Shown: piece after piece, positions 22,901 to 36,449 of the stretch
How positions within the stretch are numbered: the first letter of the stretch is position 1
Layout: every line of letters begins with the position of its first letter
Assembly: GCA_027574665.1 (NCBI GenBank)
Contig: CM050659.1
Coordinates: 24,777,001-24,841,000 of the forward strand
DNA from: Rhynochetos jubatus
Lineage: Eukaryota > Chordata > Aves > Eurypygiformes > Rhynochetidae
Direction of reading: 5' to 3'
DNA: 64,000 nt
Program-made: the position numbers and the translations under genes
Notes under the pieces: generated by a model
The model's input: only the letters and a program-made list of their open reading frames with translations
What the model was told of the DNA's origin: nothing
Databases searched by the model: none

Positions 22901-25900
22901 AATACCCTTCAGCCTTGCCCTTAGGGCACGGGGGAAGCTCTTGTCCAGGCACACCTCGGTGCCAAAAAGGAAAAAGGGTGGCTTGGCTGTAATTACTTGC
23001 AACAGTTAAGAGGAGCAATTGATGGAAAAGCAGGTCAGAAATTATCTTGCGTGGCCAGTGAGCAAAAAGGCATGGAAGCAAACTGGAGCGTGAGGTGGGT
23101 ACGTAGGAGGTTTTAGGTGGAGGATAACGTTTGCATCAAGCGTGTGGTTACCACCGGGGAGGCTTGGCACCCTCAGTGATTTACAAGCCCAGGGACTGCG
23201 TTACAGTGCTCAGATGCGGCCTTTTGGGAACGTGGAAAGTGGCACCTTTTGACCCAGCAGATCCCCGCCTGTCACTCAAATCTGCTGATGCTGGTGATCA
23301 CCAGTAGGAGTTTCCGCACCGCTTAGCGCTGCAGAGCCAAACATGGCATGAGTGGGCCGGACTCTGCTCCTTGAGAGAATTGTTTACCGAGTTTCGCTAA
23401 TGCTTGTGCAAGCCTCTGGAAAGTGCCAGGTCCACAGATCTAAGCGATGGTGCAACTTGGTCCTTATTGTGGGAGAAGGAAAGCAACTTGTTTGCCTCCG
23501 AGCCCGGAGGAAGCTTGCTGAGCTGGTGATGAGAAATAGAGAGGCATCTCCCTGCTTGCAACAGAGCACGTTTGATGTGTTTCTGTTACCAGATTGCACA
23601 TGGTGCTTTGCTGGCTTAGCAATGCCATCAGGCTGGCACCCAGCCACGGGCTTTCTTTTGCCCTGCGCTTGCTGACACGATGGTTTTGTCTCAGCTCCGA
23701 GAGCTCCTGACCTCCCGTGCAGGTGTGTCTTCATGGCCACGGGTGAGATCGTGGTATTGTAGCACTAAGTAGTCAAGGATCTACGATTCTGCTCTGCTAC
23801 CTGCTATTAGCGAGGTGAGGTCTGGCGTTTTGGCAGGGCTTTGTAATGACATCTCATGAAAAACCAGTTTGATTCCCTTGTAACAGATGGGTGTAGTGGT
23901 TTTACACCCTTCCACTCATCACAGCTCTGCTCAGTCTCTACTGAGGCTTCGGTTTTCTGTGACCTTGGCAAAGGCCCAAAGGATTGACGGGTTAGTCACC
24001 TTCCTTCCACCTTCAGTGCAGGGATGGGGGTCAGATAGCTACACAGGAGAAAGGGTTAAAAACCAGGAAATGTCCTAGTGGAGTTCAGTGCTCTGGAGTG
24101 GTGTCGACTAATGTTTCATGACTAGAAAATACCCAACGTTTTTAGAGAATGTACTGTGGCGGTTCGAATACAGCTGGGCTGGTCAGGGAGGCTGCGTGCC
24201 TCTGGACAGAAGTCCACTGCTGTCTCCAGACGGACAAGAATTGTGATGTTACTTGGAACAACTACCTTCCCATAAAATTAGCTGCCTGGATGTTGAGAGT
24301 TGAGCAGGTTCCTTCCTCATAGACATCCCTGTTTCTGAAGGCCTGTGTACTGCCCCTCTGGAAAGGAATGTCCTGTAGGGTTACACAAACTGGTTTTAAC
24401 CCGGCTGTGTCTGGAAGCAGTAGCAGCGTGCCCATGGCAGAAGGGAGCTCAGAGCAGGCTGATTGGCCCTAGCAACAAGAGTCTTTTCCAAAAAAATCCC
24501 AAACCAGCACATCCCCAAACACAAAACTCTCATTGGAGTGTCTGGTTGGCAGCTCAGTCCTCAGTTTTTTCTGTTTTCATTTCTTGGCTGCAAGTGCCCT
24601 TCATACTTGCCATGTTCCCCCCTGGAGGGTTCTCGTACGCTGTGGTCAAGTCACTTCTGTTTCTTTTTCATTGTTTTTTAAATGTTTTACCTGGACAGTC
24701 CTAGTCCTTTAAGTCTGTTGCTGTTCGGCGTTCTCTCCAGCCTGGGCGTGCTCTTGGGGGCTGCAGCTTCCTTGTGTGATGTAATTCTCGTGTCTCGCTG
24801 ATCCCAAACGATCTGCTTTGCAGCGCACTAGGAATATACGGGACGCAGATGAAGAGCAGTGGAACAAGCGTCAGCCAGTGCTGACTGCAAAACAACTTTG
24901 AGAGGGGCTTGTGCCTTTCTCATAAAGGGGATTCAGGCAGAATCCATTTCCTGGTGAAGTCAGATAGTCCAGGCTAAACTTCATTTGCAGCTTGTACAGA
25001 AAACTGATGTTTCCTAACTGGAGTTGGGGAAAGAAGGCTCTTCAGACCTGCTCCCGTCTCCTCCCCTGCTGCCGGGGCCTCTGTGTGTCCCTGGAGAAGG
25101 TTGTGTTGTTGGAACAGAGCGACAGGACGTTCCTCCTGCTTTGGGCTGGGCTGGCTGCTCTGACACACCTGGATGGCCACCTTAGCTGAACCTTTGGCTC
25201 GTGGCCCAGGGAGGAGGGAGTTGAGATCTGCAGCGGGAAGGGGTGGTTCCAGCCAGACCCTCTCGGTGTTAACCTGATACAGAGGAAAAAATGCCCCTCT
25301 TGGATTCTGCTCCTGGAGTGATGCAGATCAGGGGCTTTGTTGACTTCAGTATGTGCAGGGTTTGCTCCAGAGGTGTGCAGGTCACTGTGCTGTTTCCAAA
25401 CGAGGCTGGTCTTGTTGGTGAGGCTGAGTTTGGTGACTTTCTCCAGAAGCATCATGAGTTTGTCGGTGTTTAACCTGTAGCTGCTAGCGTGGAAAGGCTG
25501 CTACTCCTTGCAGCGGTAAGAGTTCCAGTTTTGCTGGCTTCAAAGCAGTGTTGGACTGTAGTTGTTGCTATATATATTAGCCAAAAGACCCAGTTTCACT
25601 CTCCCTACACACACAATGCATATTGAATGGATTCCCAGCATAAATCTGGAGTTTTCATCCCTAAGCCTCTGCTTGAAGCTGGAGAGGTGATGCTCCTGCT
25701 CTGATCATCTCAGTGAAGTAGAGCAAATCGACTTCCCCTAGATGATCTTTCAACCTCTGGTCTGGAGCATGCTGGTGGTGCTCTTCCAGATGTCACACAG
25801 ACCTGCCACTTGCTGGCCAAAAACCTTCTGCCTCTGGCCACTGCTGTGATTTTGAAATGTCATGTCATTAAAAACTGAATATGCTTCTCTAATTATGAGG

Positions 25901-26298
25901 AAGAAAAACACCCATCAGGGCTTCTGTGCCTGCTGGTGTGAGTGACATCCAGCTATACTTTGGAAAGAGTGGTTTATCTAAGAGCTTAATTGGGATAAAA
26001 CCACAAAGACTTGTTTGGGACTGATTGTCCATAACTGTTCAGGCTGCTGAGCACCAGAGATGTGCTCGCTGGGCTTTGTTCGTGGCATGGGAGTACTGTG
26101 GGCCGTGGTGACACAACAGCCCTGGAGATCCAGCTCAGGGTAAGCTGTGTGCATGGCTGGCCATGGTTATTCTCAACTGAACAAAGAGTATGAAAAGCCT
26201 TTTCTGCAGGGAGGGGGGAAAGAAAAAAAGGAATGTGAGGCACAGGACTACTCCTAAATCATTCCTAGCAAAGGCTGCCCAGCACAGGGACTGCGATA
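19965..26298. other. Intergenic stretch downstream of NSDHL, no gene recognised
   Basis: Only short unrelated open frames occur. Another AATAAA lies near 21195. No exon chain, RNA gene or recognisable repeat family was supported by eye. Confidence 0.5.
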
Positions 26299-26775
26299 CA
26301 TAGAACCATAGAATGGTTTGGGTTGGAAGGGACCTTACAGCCCCCCAGTGCCACCCCCTGCCATGGGCAGAGACACCTTCCACTAGACCAGGGTGCTCCC
26401 AGCCTCATCCAGCCTGGCCTTGGACACTCCCAGGGATGGGGCATCCACAGCTTCTCTGGGCAACCTGTCCCAGTGCCCCCCACTCTCTGTGGGAAGAATT
26501 CCTTCCTGATGGCCCATCTCCATCTCCCTCTTTCATTTTAAACCCGTTACCCCTTGTCCTGTCACTCCCTGCCCTTGGGAAAAGCCCCCCCAGCTCTCTT
26601 GTAGCCCCCCAGGCACTGGACGAGGCTCTGAGGTCTCCCCGGAGCCTTCCCTGCTCCAGGCTGCACCCCCCAACTCCCCCAGCCTGTCCCCAGGGCAGAG
26701 GGGCTCCAGCCCTCGGAGCATCTCCGTGGCCTCCTCTGGCCTCGCTCCAACCAGTTGATATCCTCCTGATGTTGA
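26299..26775 (-). repeat. CR1 LINE 3' fragment
   Basis: About 475 bases in antisense, running from the 3' tail (catagaaccatagaatgg) through gagacaccttccactagacc and tgtcactccctgcccttggg to gcctcgctccaaccagttga. Confidence 0.93.
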
Positions 26776-29170
26776 ATCATGGCTTCTTAAATGAAACTGT
26801 ACCCCATTTAAATGGGAAATGAGCTGAAAGGGGGAGTGGACACAGCAGAATAAAGTCCCTTTTATTTCAACGTAGGCTGTCCACATGTGGATGTTGTAGC
26901 AGTATCCTAGTTCTCCCTTGGCTTTCCCAGACAAGCCTTAACTCTTCTTTTGCTTTACTCCCAACAGTCTGTGTGTGGCCAATGTGGCATAGAGCAGCGA
27001 GCAGGCAAAGGCTCTCCTTCACTCAAGTGCTGCTGTGCAACAGCCTTACATCTCAAGACTCTCTTAGCCAGCAGCAGTGCTTGCACCAGAAATCCATGGC
27101 TAAATGAAGTGTCTCCGTTTGTCCCTTCTCTCAGGAGCGTTGCCACAGGATTAGCGCAGTGTGGAGCACCCGGTGTGGGACTGGTACGGGCTTCAGACCG
27201 GAGCAGCAAGGGAGCCAACGGCTGAGAAGGTCAGTGCTGAATTGGCGGGGCTTTGGGTGACACCAGGAGGTTGAGCGCAGAGGCTGAAGCTTGAGGAGAC
27301 CCTTTAGAGTTGAGTTCGACGGGGTTTGAATGGTCGTTGGTGTTGTGGAGGTGAAACATCCCATGTTCCTGTATCTCACCAGACTACGTGCTCTGCAGCA
27401 TGTCTTCCACCAACAACTTGCACACCCAAGTTGTGATGGAGCTGCCAGCTCGGGAATAGCTTCCCTGCTGTTCTTGCCACCACACCCCTGCCTTTCAGAG
27501 CTGTCTGTGGATGTTGGTACATATGCTTCCACCTGTATTTTCAAGCTAGTAACAAAATGTTACTTAACACTGCGCCCATCTCCTCTTAGCTAATTAGCAA
27601 AGCAATCCTTTGCTGTGTTCCTTTCCTCTGAGGAAGAGAGCAGTGCTGCTAGCTAGGGTGTCAGTTCAACAAAATAGTTGTCTGCATTTAGTAAAACGAC
27701 ACTCAGCTTCTGTGCATATTGGTTTAGGGTCTCCTTATCTATCTCTTTTGCTGTTTAATATTAAGGTGCTCATAATAGGTGCTTTTTTTTCTCCTCTTTT
27801 AAACATTCATTGTGGAACAGTGTGTTCGCACTGGAAAAAAAAGCGTAGTCCTTAGACCCTGGGGTGTCCCTTCTGCTTGCTTGGCGGAGGACCTATTGTA
27901 CCTGAACGGCTGGCCAGGCTGTTAGTCACTATTATTTCAGGAACGAACCTGAACGAACCTTCGGCAAACGATGGGATGACTCAGGGATTACCAAAAATAA
28001 AGCTGCACTGTCAGCTGGAGCCCTGAAGCAGAGGATGCTTTAGTGAGGTAGGGTCTGGGCTGCATTTTAAACAGCCTACGTTAAACATCTTAAGTATTCC
28101 CGAGGTGGACACCCCCTCTGTGCCCACTCTGAGCTCAGGGTGCGGCTCTGGGAATATTCCATCTTCTGTGCTTATCTCAGCAGGGATCAAGCAGCCTCTG
28201 GGAAAGCTCAGCTGGGCCACGCCGCTGCTGGGGTTGCAGCTCCAGTAGATCAGAGAGATCAGGGTTTGGAATAACAGCGTTAACATCAGGGCTTTCCACG
28301 TTATCTCCGTGGTGCTGCTGGGAGCCAGGGATGGGTTATGAGCCCATTACAGTACATCCCAGCCGACCGTCCCACGGCAAATCCGGCACAGAGCTGTGAG
28401 GAGAGTGCTGGAGCGCTTCCCTCCAGCAGCTCATCTGCCGTAGACTTGGCGTTTCTTGTGATGGCTTCACAGGGACAAGGGTGTGCCGGGGGGTACAGAG
28501 GTGGGAGAGGTCCTGACAGATGCTTGGCTGGGGCTCTTCCTCTTCTTACCAACCCGTGCTGCTTCTGGGTTGAAGGCCTGACTTCTTGGAAGCGCTCTAA
28601 GCTCCCATCCCCTACAACCGGTCTTTAGGAATTGGCAAAAAGTGCATCCAAGGGTCTTGCTGTGCCCATTCAGAGACTCACCCAAGCTGGGCCTCGGGGA
28701 TCTTGTGGTGACCACAGCAATTAGCAGGGGAAATAAACTGAGGAAAGTGAGAGTACCTGGCAATTTCCTCCACAGCGAATAGAATAGCGCTAATCGCACC
28801 CGCACACCTCATTTAATTAGAACTAGACAGTCACCGTTGCGTGCTAATTGCAGTGCCAGTCCCTGATGCTGCCTGGGTACCACTGCTGGAATCGACTCTC
28901 AGACCCCTGGTACCCGCGTAGCAGTGGGGTGCCGGCTCCCCCTTCCCATGGGGCAACCCTGTCCAGCAACGCTTGGCTTGGGAAGAAATTCGGTGGGGTG
29001 AGAGCTTGGGGGCTGCTCTCTGCTGTCCCTCTGCAGCCCAGGGCCAGGGGAACGTGGCATTTGCTGGAGAATGTGAGGAATGTGGAGAGCTGACAGGGAG
29101 GGGAGACCTTGTCTGAATGGAGAAACCTGTTTGATTCCCCTGAAGGGCAAAACACACCCAAGTCTCCTCC

Positions 29171-29480
29171 TCAAAACAAGGCTTGGCTTCCCGGAGCCAG
29201 CCCTCTCCTCCGCCCGGCAGGTAAGGGCTCAGCCTCTCCCACAGCCGCCCCCGCTGCCAGGGAGGATCGGAGGTGCCCGCTGCCAGCCCTTGGGGAGCAG
29301 AGCTGCCGGCACATCGCTCGTGACCTGCTCTGCATCCGTCCTTTTTGGCGAAGCCGCAGCTGAGGAGGCTCCAAAGGTAGGGCTGGGGCTCCGAGCCTGG
29401 TGCGGGGCGGCTGAGGTGCTGCTTCACCTGCTCGCTGTGCCTGGGGAGGAGGAGGAAGAGGAGGGCTGTGTTTTCCCAAC
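29171..29480 (+). promoter_or_regulatory. GC-rich patch with splice-like signals, possible upstream exon
   Basis: A GC-rich patch stands out from its surroundings. It has a donor-like CGGCAG|GTAAGG at 29220, and a separate acceptor-like ctctcccacag (about 29243) paired with CCAAAG|GTAGGG near 29372. It could be a noncoding first exon of ZNF185 or of a long noncoding RNA. There is no direct support. Confidence 0.2.
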
Positions 29481-32163
29481 CTGCTGATGCAGGGGTCTGG
29501 CTGGGATGAGGGAGGCTTGAAGCGTTACCTTAAATCCTCCTGCAGCACGTGGAAATGGAGCTCTTTCCTGTAGTAGTGTTGGACCAAGTGAGGATCTAAA
29601 ACAGTGCTTGGGTACTACAGGTTTGGCGTTAGTACAACTACACGAATGAGGCAGAAAAGGGGTGATTTGGGTCTGGTCTTTGTTGCTGGCTCGGTCTGAT
29701 GGCTGAGTTCCCTGCCTGCTCCTCGCTCCACATCTTAAACCTGTCCCCCTCTTGATTTACTGGGTAGAGCAGGGGGCATGGCAGTGCGCTAACTGGGGAA
29801 AATGTGTGTGAGCAGAATCTGGGCAACACACGGGTACGTTGGAGCCCGTGGCCCTTGACAACCCCCCGAGAGGCTTGGGGTACGCTGCGGCACTGTCTGC
29901 CTCTCCAACCCCACCTCCCCGGGACCCGCGAGGGGCGGAGAGGGGGTGCGGGTAGGGACTTCTCTTTCTCTCCTGCTCCTCTTTTGTTGCTCTCTGAATT
30001 AGGATGAAATCAGCACCCTGGAAAGGAGCGGTAAAGCTGGTACAGAGGAAACGAGCACCTCCCTCAGTCCTTGCTTCATCCTGCCTCCAAGCTTAGTGAC
30101 TGTCTTCTCCATTTCCCCATCCCCACCCCTCTGCTCGGCCCTTGGCTGCTCCGGGACAGGCCGTGAACAGGAGGATGGGCGGGTGTCAGCTGGACCAGTT
30201 CTCCACCTGGATGAGCTGGCAAGCAGAGACGTCCTCCCTCGTCACATTAATCAGGAGGACGTACTTAGGCTACTTCATTTTATTCAGCCAAAGTGAAAGT
30301 ATTACCTTTATTCCCCCAGATTTAGCATCCTTTAATTGGAAGTCCCCATTTCCACAAATGACAGATTTTAGTTTTCTTTCACACAAACACTGTATTTTTT
30401 GGCACAACTTTGCGCCGTCTCTGCGATGTCATGAAGCTTCAACGCGATTTTCCCTCCTGCCCTCTCTGTGGGTCTGATGCAAAAGCGAAGCTCTGCCCTT
30501 GAGAGCAAACCCAACTCTTCCTTCCTTCTTGCTTTCATCTTCAGACATCAAGGCTTAAGGTCAATGGCATGTGGGCGCGGTAAACATCCTTTACATGCTG
30601 CTTCCTTTTCAAAGACAGAAATTAGTTGAGTAATTAAGAATTAATGCCTTGTAATTAGAGTAATGAAGCTCTATACCCAGTATAGTGAAAAATGATCCAG
30701 TAATTTTTGGTGGTTTTGTGTTTGGGGGTGATGGTGCTCCGAAGCACAACAGGGCCCCAAGATAATTTCTTGGGATGGGCAGGTTCGTGTGCTTCTCTGG
30801 GTTTATGCCACGCTTTCCTGACATCCGTACTCACGTTTTTGCCAACTTCATCTGCTTGTGCTGAATTATTATTTTCTGTTGTGGGGTACATGGTTGCAGG
30901 TGAATTAAAAGAAATTGTAACTGTGCATGTGTAGCTTTACAGCCGTTGTTTCAGACACGGCTGAAACGTGTCTGCGTTGCTCGTGTTAAGGAGTTCTCTG
31001 CAGGCTTTCCCGTGGCAATTGCAGGTTCTCGCCTCTCCTTTCCCCAGGCTCGGGGAAGAAGAGGCATTTGCTGGCCCCAGGTAGCGAAGACCAAGATCCT
31101 GAAGAGCTGCGGTGCCGGGCTGAGGCTCTTCACGGAGATCCTGCCGAGCCAGCCAGGCTCCGCTGCAGCCACGCGTGCTTCTGTCATTGGTATTCAGAGT
31201 TGTGCTGCCCCCCCCCGAAAAGGGTGGGCACGGGGTTTGGCAAGCGTGATGCAGCTTATGTTATTTGACTGGTGTCATGGAAGAGCTGTGGCAGAGACAC
31301 AGTGTCACCTGCAGCGGAGTAACCATCCATCCTCTCCAGCTGACTCCTCAAACACCTCTAGCAGTGGTTTTTGGGGAAAAGAGCCTCCTCTTGTAGCCTG
31401 GCTTCTCCTTAGAGCATCTCTGCATGCACTGAATGGGGTAGCGAAGAGCTGTGGTGTTGCAGGTGCCTAGAAGGGTTGCTTTGATGTGCTGGGACTGCTT
31501 CAACTATGGCTTTCCTGACCGTCCATCCGCAAGCTTGACTGTAGAACTCTCCTAGTGCTTCTGCAGTGTCACCGAGCGCGTGCAGTCACTGCTTGGGAAA
31601 GGGCGAAGGCAGGAGTAGAAAGCTGGTCCTTCCGAGAAGCTAAGCGTTGTCTGCAGTGTGAGGGCTCATCACCCTGCCCGTATGGGTGCCCGTCCAGCTG
31701 GGGTTCAGCACTGTGAACCTGCCCAGAGGCGGTTAGGTGTGAGTTTATCTCCATTTGGAAGCCCACGGCCGTCCGGTCACTCCTAATACTGAGCCAATAC
31801 TGGGACACTGCATGCGATTTGCCATTGAGGCTCAGTCCAGGTCCTGGAACAGCCTCAGGCTGTGGGTCTGGACTTCCAGAGACTGACTGACAACCTCCCA
31901 CTTCAAATGCAGCCACCTGCGAGCGTGAGGTGGGACGAGAGCCGAAATTGCAGGTTTCAGAGTTCACAATGTGAAGCCTGAAGTGTAATTCCCGTTGCCA
32001 CTCATTTCCCCGAGCGCAGAGTGGGACGGAAGTGTCTGTCCTTCCCAGGTGTGGGATGGCATTCAAGTCTGGGCTCAAAGGTGAAATGAACCTGGTTTTA
32101 AGAACACTGGCTCAAAAATGTCACAGCCCCTGGGCACAAAGTGCTAGTCCCACATGAACTTCC

Positions 32164-32212
32164 TTGGCTATGATCTTTAAGGTCCCTTCCAACCTGAACC
32201 ATTCTGTGATTT
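32164..32212 (+). repeat. CR1 LINE terminal fragment
   Basis: About 50 bases match the extreme CR1 3' end (atgatctttaaggtcccttc, then aacc..ccattctgtgatt). The rest is lost or was never copied. Confidence 0.75.
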
Positions 32213-35200
32213 ACCAGCTCAGACTTGCTGAAGTGACTGTCAAGGGTTAACTTTGACCTGGCAGGGTTTACGCTAGAGCAGGTACAGTCTATCCACGCTG
32301 CTCTGGCTTCACAGCAGATCAGGTGACGGCTGACATAAAAGCGTAGCACTGGCACAAAGTTTGCATTGTGTGCTCCGGCTAATGCACGAGAAGCGCGAGG
32401 ACGTGCCCGCACCTCACCCAGATCACTGCAGGGCAGTCTGACGGCGCGTGGGGCTGGGTGAGCAAGCCTGCACCCCGAATGCCGCCCTTCTGAGGCAGGG
32501 CGTCGCGTGGCTGCCGGAACCTACGTGGAAAAGCTTGCTTTCCTTGGCTCTCCCTCCTGTGGGTTTGGAAAAGTTGGGCTTGACCTGCTGAGGGTTAAAC
32601 CGAGGTCCCACCTTTGGCCTGGGGAGTAGGAACTTGGCCCCTGCTTTGGGTCTCGATGACAGAATTCGCAGCAGTGTTTAGGAGGTTCAAATGAAGAAGG
32701 TTCAAACCTTTTGCAAGCTTTAAATACATTTTAATTTGGGGACCGTGAAGGTCAGAATAGGCATCAATTATCATTAAACTGGGATATTCTTCCTCATGAC
32801 CTCAGTCCTGTTGGCAGCTGTGGGCAAGCATTCAGGTCGCTGGCCATTAGTACCAGTTCCTAGCTGGTGAAAGGAGGTTTGTGCTTCTACCCAGGAACAG
32901 GAGGTGCACGTGAGAGCTCCTTGGAAAGCAGAGTGATGGCAGGGGGGGGTCTCTGCTAGCAGGGCTGTGGGTCCTGGATCGCTCTAGGCAGGACAGGATT
33001 GCTTTGCAGGTGGTTGCATAAGTGGTGCCACGTGGACTTTGGGTTGAAGGAAAGTTAATGCTGGTTTAGGACACAGTTTGTCATCTGCTAATGACCTTTC
33101 TGTGGGGACACCAAGAGCTCAGCTCCCTGCTCTGTGGATGGGAAGGCAGCAGTGCGTGGGTGAGCTGTGGGTGCTTGTCTTTGAAGGGTCTGGCTGATCC
33201 AGCGTTTTCTGGCACAGAGCATCTCACCGTGCGGCTCTTGCAGGGACCGATACGGTAAAGTGAGCCTAGTGTCCCGGACATCAAAGGGAGATCCTGTCCT
33301 GAGACCGGGAGCCAGGCACTGGGAATGGGAACGCTGTGACGTGAACTCGGCGGCTGGCCAGGGCTGTGCGGACAGTTCAGGAGTCCAGAGGCACCCTGTG
33401 GCGCTCGCAGGAAAACTGCATTTACAGCATCAAAGCCGCTCTGCTTCCTTTCCCAGGGCATTCCTTTAGTCCTCAGAACTAGCTCCAATGTCGGATCCAG
33501 CTCACCACCAAGATGAACAGAGGGCAAGGTGGCTATTAGGCGCAAAGGGGTTATTACTGCAAATGCCCTCCAAACTCTTGACAGCAGCAGGCTAAAAAAG
33601 TGCTATTAACACTTGAAAGTTGCAGTTGAGCCATCGGAAAGGAGGATGGCAGGGCGGCTGGCAGGTTTTTCTTCCGTGCGTTTGCAGGTAATAGGAGCTG
33701 CAGTCAGCTTTTAAAGAATGGTGAAGTGTTTCATCTCCTGGGGTGTAATTACATCTTTTTAAGTGGCTTAGATGGAAAGCAGAATCAGTCCCAATTAAGT
33801 GACGGGCTGCTGATTTCAGGCACTTGAATTTATTAGCAAAGAGTGCTGGTCTGGCTGTCCATCAGCTGCTTTGCTGAGGTCAGGATTGCCCTCTCCCTCT
33901 GCCAGTTGCCCAGGGCCAGCTGTAGCCTTGGGGAGAGTGGTGGCTATGGGGACCGCTGTAGTTACTCCCTTGTTCAGTTCACAGGCTGTTTTCCGTAAGG
34001 ATTGCTCCCTGCTAAGGGTAAGAGAGGAGTTTGTGGTGCCTGAGCCATCTCGGCTCCTGCTGGTACCACTCATGACGGTGCCCACGGCTGTGGTCGTGCG
34101 TGCATCCCCTGCCCCCGGGCAGCCAAACTGAGCCCTCCAGCTTGTCTCAGCCGCCTGCTCGCCTGGCAGCGTGAGGCTTTTCACCAGGATCCGCTCTCTG
34201 AAGCGCTGCTGAGAGGCATAAACGCTCCCCTTAGCAGCAGTGACATACCTTGAAGCCACTTTGAAAACTCCCAAGCGTGTTGAAATACCAGAGGCAGGGA
34301 CCACTGCAGCACCCGGGAGCGTGCGGAGGGAGAGCTGAGCTGGCTGGCTGCCTGCAGACGGACGCGCCCTGGAGATTAACATCTAAACAAGGTTTCAGCT
34401 CCCCTTTCCTTATTAAATAGCTTGTAATTGCTTTCATTCACGTGATGAGGAGCTTCAGAGTTAGTGTCTTCAGTGGGAGGCAGCGTGCAGGCAGCACCTC
34501 CCTGCCTGCAGTCAGCAGGCTGACTCCCAAGTTGGGGGGGGTCTGCGTGTCCAGCTCTGCACCCTGGAGGTGGACATAACCTGCATGTGACTTCAAGGGT
34601 CTCGGTGGTGCTCCGTGCCTTGGAAAATCAGGGGTTTTGCATAAGTAGCTAGCATGGATTTGGCTAGCAGCTCTGGCTGAAGCATGCGGTCTCAGGACAC
34701 AGTTTAATAGTATTTCAGTCCTGCGCAGGCAGAACGCTTATTTCTTGTGCTGGGGGGCTCACGCTGGGTGCTCTGTCAGCAGGAATTAAGCCATCGTAAT
34801 GCCCGCTTGCACGGGTCTCCTGTTGCCTGGGGCGTGCCGGTGTTATGTCCCAGAGGTTGGTGTTGGAAAGCTGGGCACTAGTTGCAGCCAGCCAGCACAT
34901 AGGTTGAGGGACTTGCAGTGAGAGCTTTTTGGCCTTATTCTACAAGAAACAAGGGTCTGAGCTGGATGTAAATCAGAGATGATTTAAAATATCAGAAAGA
35001 GTGTCTAGCTGCGATGTATTCCTATTGCCCTGGGATGGGCATCCAGTTTCCTGTATCTTGATGCTGCTAATAGGGAAGGGCTGGAGAGAGAAGCAGGACA
35101 GGGGCAGACGTGGAGATCGCTCTGGCTTGTGACGTGCTCTGTGGAATTAAGGAGACTGTAAACTGCCATCACCAGGCCAAATTCCTCCCTGAAACCAGCC

Positions 35201-35944
35201 CTGTGTAGCTGATGGGGAGGGAAACCCGGGTTATTAACAGAGGTTTTCCCAGTGATACCGCTCAGGTGATGAACCAGCGTACCCTGCACGCAGCTCCACC
35301 TGTGCTACCTACCCAGCCTGCTATTGCAGGGAGGGGAGAGGCAATCTGGGGTTAACTGCCTGCAACCCTGTCAGATCCACACTCATTAAGGCCTCATGAG
35401 AAGGTGAGGAGAGGAGATGAGGTTAAAAATCACTGTCGGGTGGTGAGGGCCCAGCGTGTCGCTTCTCCCCCACGTAGGACCAAGGTGCTGATGGCAGTTT
35501 CAGCTGACCCTGTTTCTCTGCTGTTGTGATCCATGCTGGAAACATCCTGTGAAACATCCCACCTCAGCAAGATGCCAGCCTATCGGGACCCGCAAGAGGG
35601 AAGGACAGGTGTGGGAAAGGAGGAGATAACAGATGAAAGAGATGACAGTGGTATCGGGGCTAAGCACCAGCTGGGGATGCACACAGAGTGGAGGAGCCTG
35701 CAGCAAGCCGAGAGGGCAAGGTGGAAGGTTTGGAAGAGCAGAGCTGTCTATCCTGTTGTAGCAGGATCCCATTTTGGAGCAGAACACTGAGATAAAGGGT
35801 TGAATGGGCCATGCTTGTCCCTCTGCTCACCTGGCAACCAGTGCTGGCTGGTGAAGCAGGTATGGAAGATCCAAGTTTCAACAGATTGTCCCAACTCTGC
35901 TCCCAGATTTCACCACAGGCACTTTTGAGGGCAGAAGCAGGCCA

Positions 35945-36449
35945 GCATTGTGTCCAGCTCTGGGGTCCCACCAGCAGAAGGACACAGAGCTGTTGGAGCA
36001 AGGCCAGAGGAGGCCACGGAGATGCTCTGGGGGCTGGAGCCCCTCTGCCATGGGGACAGGCTGGGAGAGTTGGGGGGTTCAGCCTGGAGAAGGGAAGCTC
36101 CGGGGAGACCTCAGAGCCCCTTCCAGTGCCTGGGGGGGGCTACAAGGAAGCTGGAGGGGGGGTTCCCAAGGGCAGGGAGTGACAGAACAAGGAGTAATGG
36201 GTTTAAATGGAAAGAGGGAGATTGGGATGGGACATCAGGAAGGAATTCTTCCCGCAGAGGGTGGGGGGCACTGGGACAGGTTGCCCAGAGAAGCTGTGGA
36301 TGCCCCATCCCTGGGAGTGTCCAAGGCCAGGCTGGATGGGGCTTGGAGCACCCTGGTCTAGTGGAAGGTGTCTCTGCCCATGGCAGGGGGTGACACTGGG
36401 GGGTCTGTAAGGTCCCTTCCCACCCAAACCATGCTGTAATTCCATGATT
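35945..36449 (+). repeat. CR1 LINE 3' fragment
   Basis: About 505 bases in sense orientation, from tgtgtccagctctggggtcc through ggcctggagaag-type sequence to the tail attccatgattc. Of the sense-oriented copies in the window it is the longest. Confidence 0.93.

Larger units (their letters stand above)
26776..35944. other. Intergenic stretch, no gene recognised
   Basis: This contains one short CR1 tail (32164-32212) and a GC-richer patch near 29170-29480. Long open frames on the - strand at about 28.8-29.4, 31.6-32.1 and 33.8-34.4 kb show no known domain and look like chance frames in GC-rich DNA. The region may hold upstream exons or enhancers of ZNF185, but none can be shown. Confidence 0.45.

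Noticed and set aside
24161-24171. GGTTCGAATAC, resembling a tRNA T-loop
   Set aside because: No matching acceptor stem, D-arm or anticodon arm could be found around it.
28831-29427. A 198-codon - strand open frame
   Set aside because: GC-rich, low-information composition with no domain, splice chain or promoter. It overlaps open frames on the other strand.
31569-32078. A 169-codon - strand open frame
   Set aside because: No recognisable motif and no supporting exon or signal. Length alone is not enough in this composition.
33816-34382. A 188-codon - strand open frame
   Set aside because: Ser/Thr/Ala-rich with no known domain, and an overlapping + strand frame is also open.
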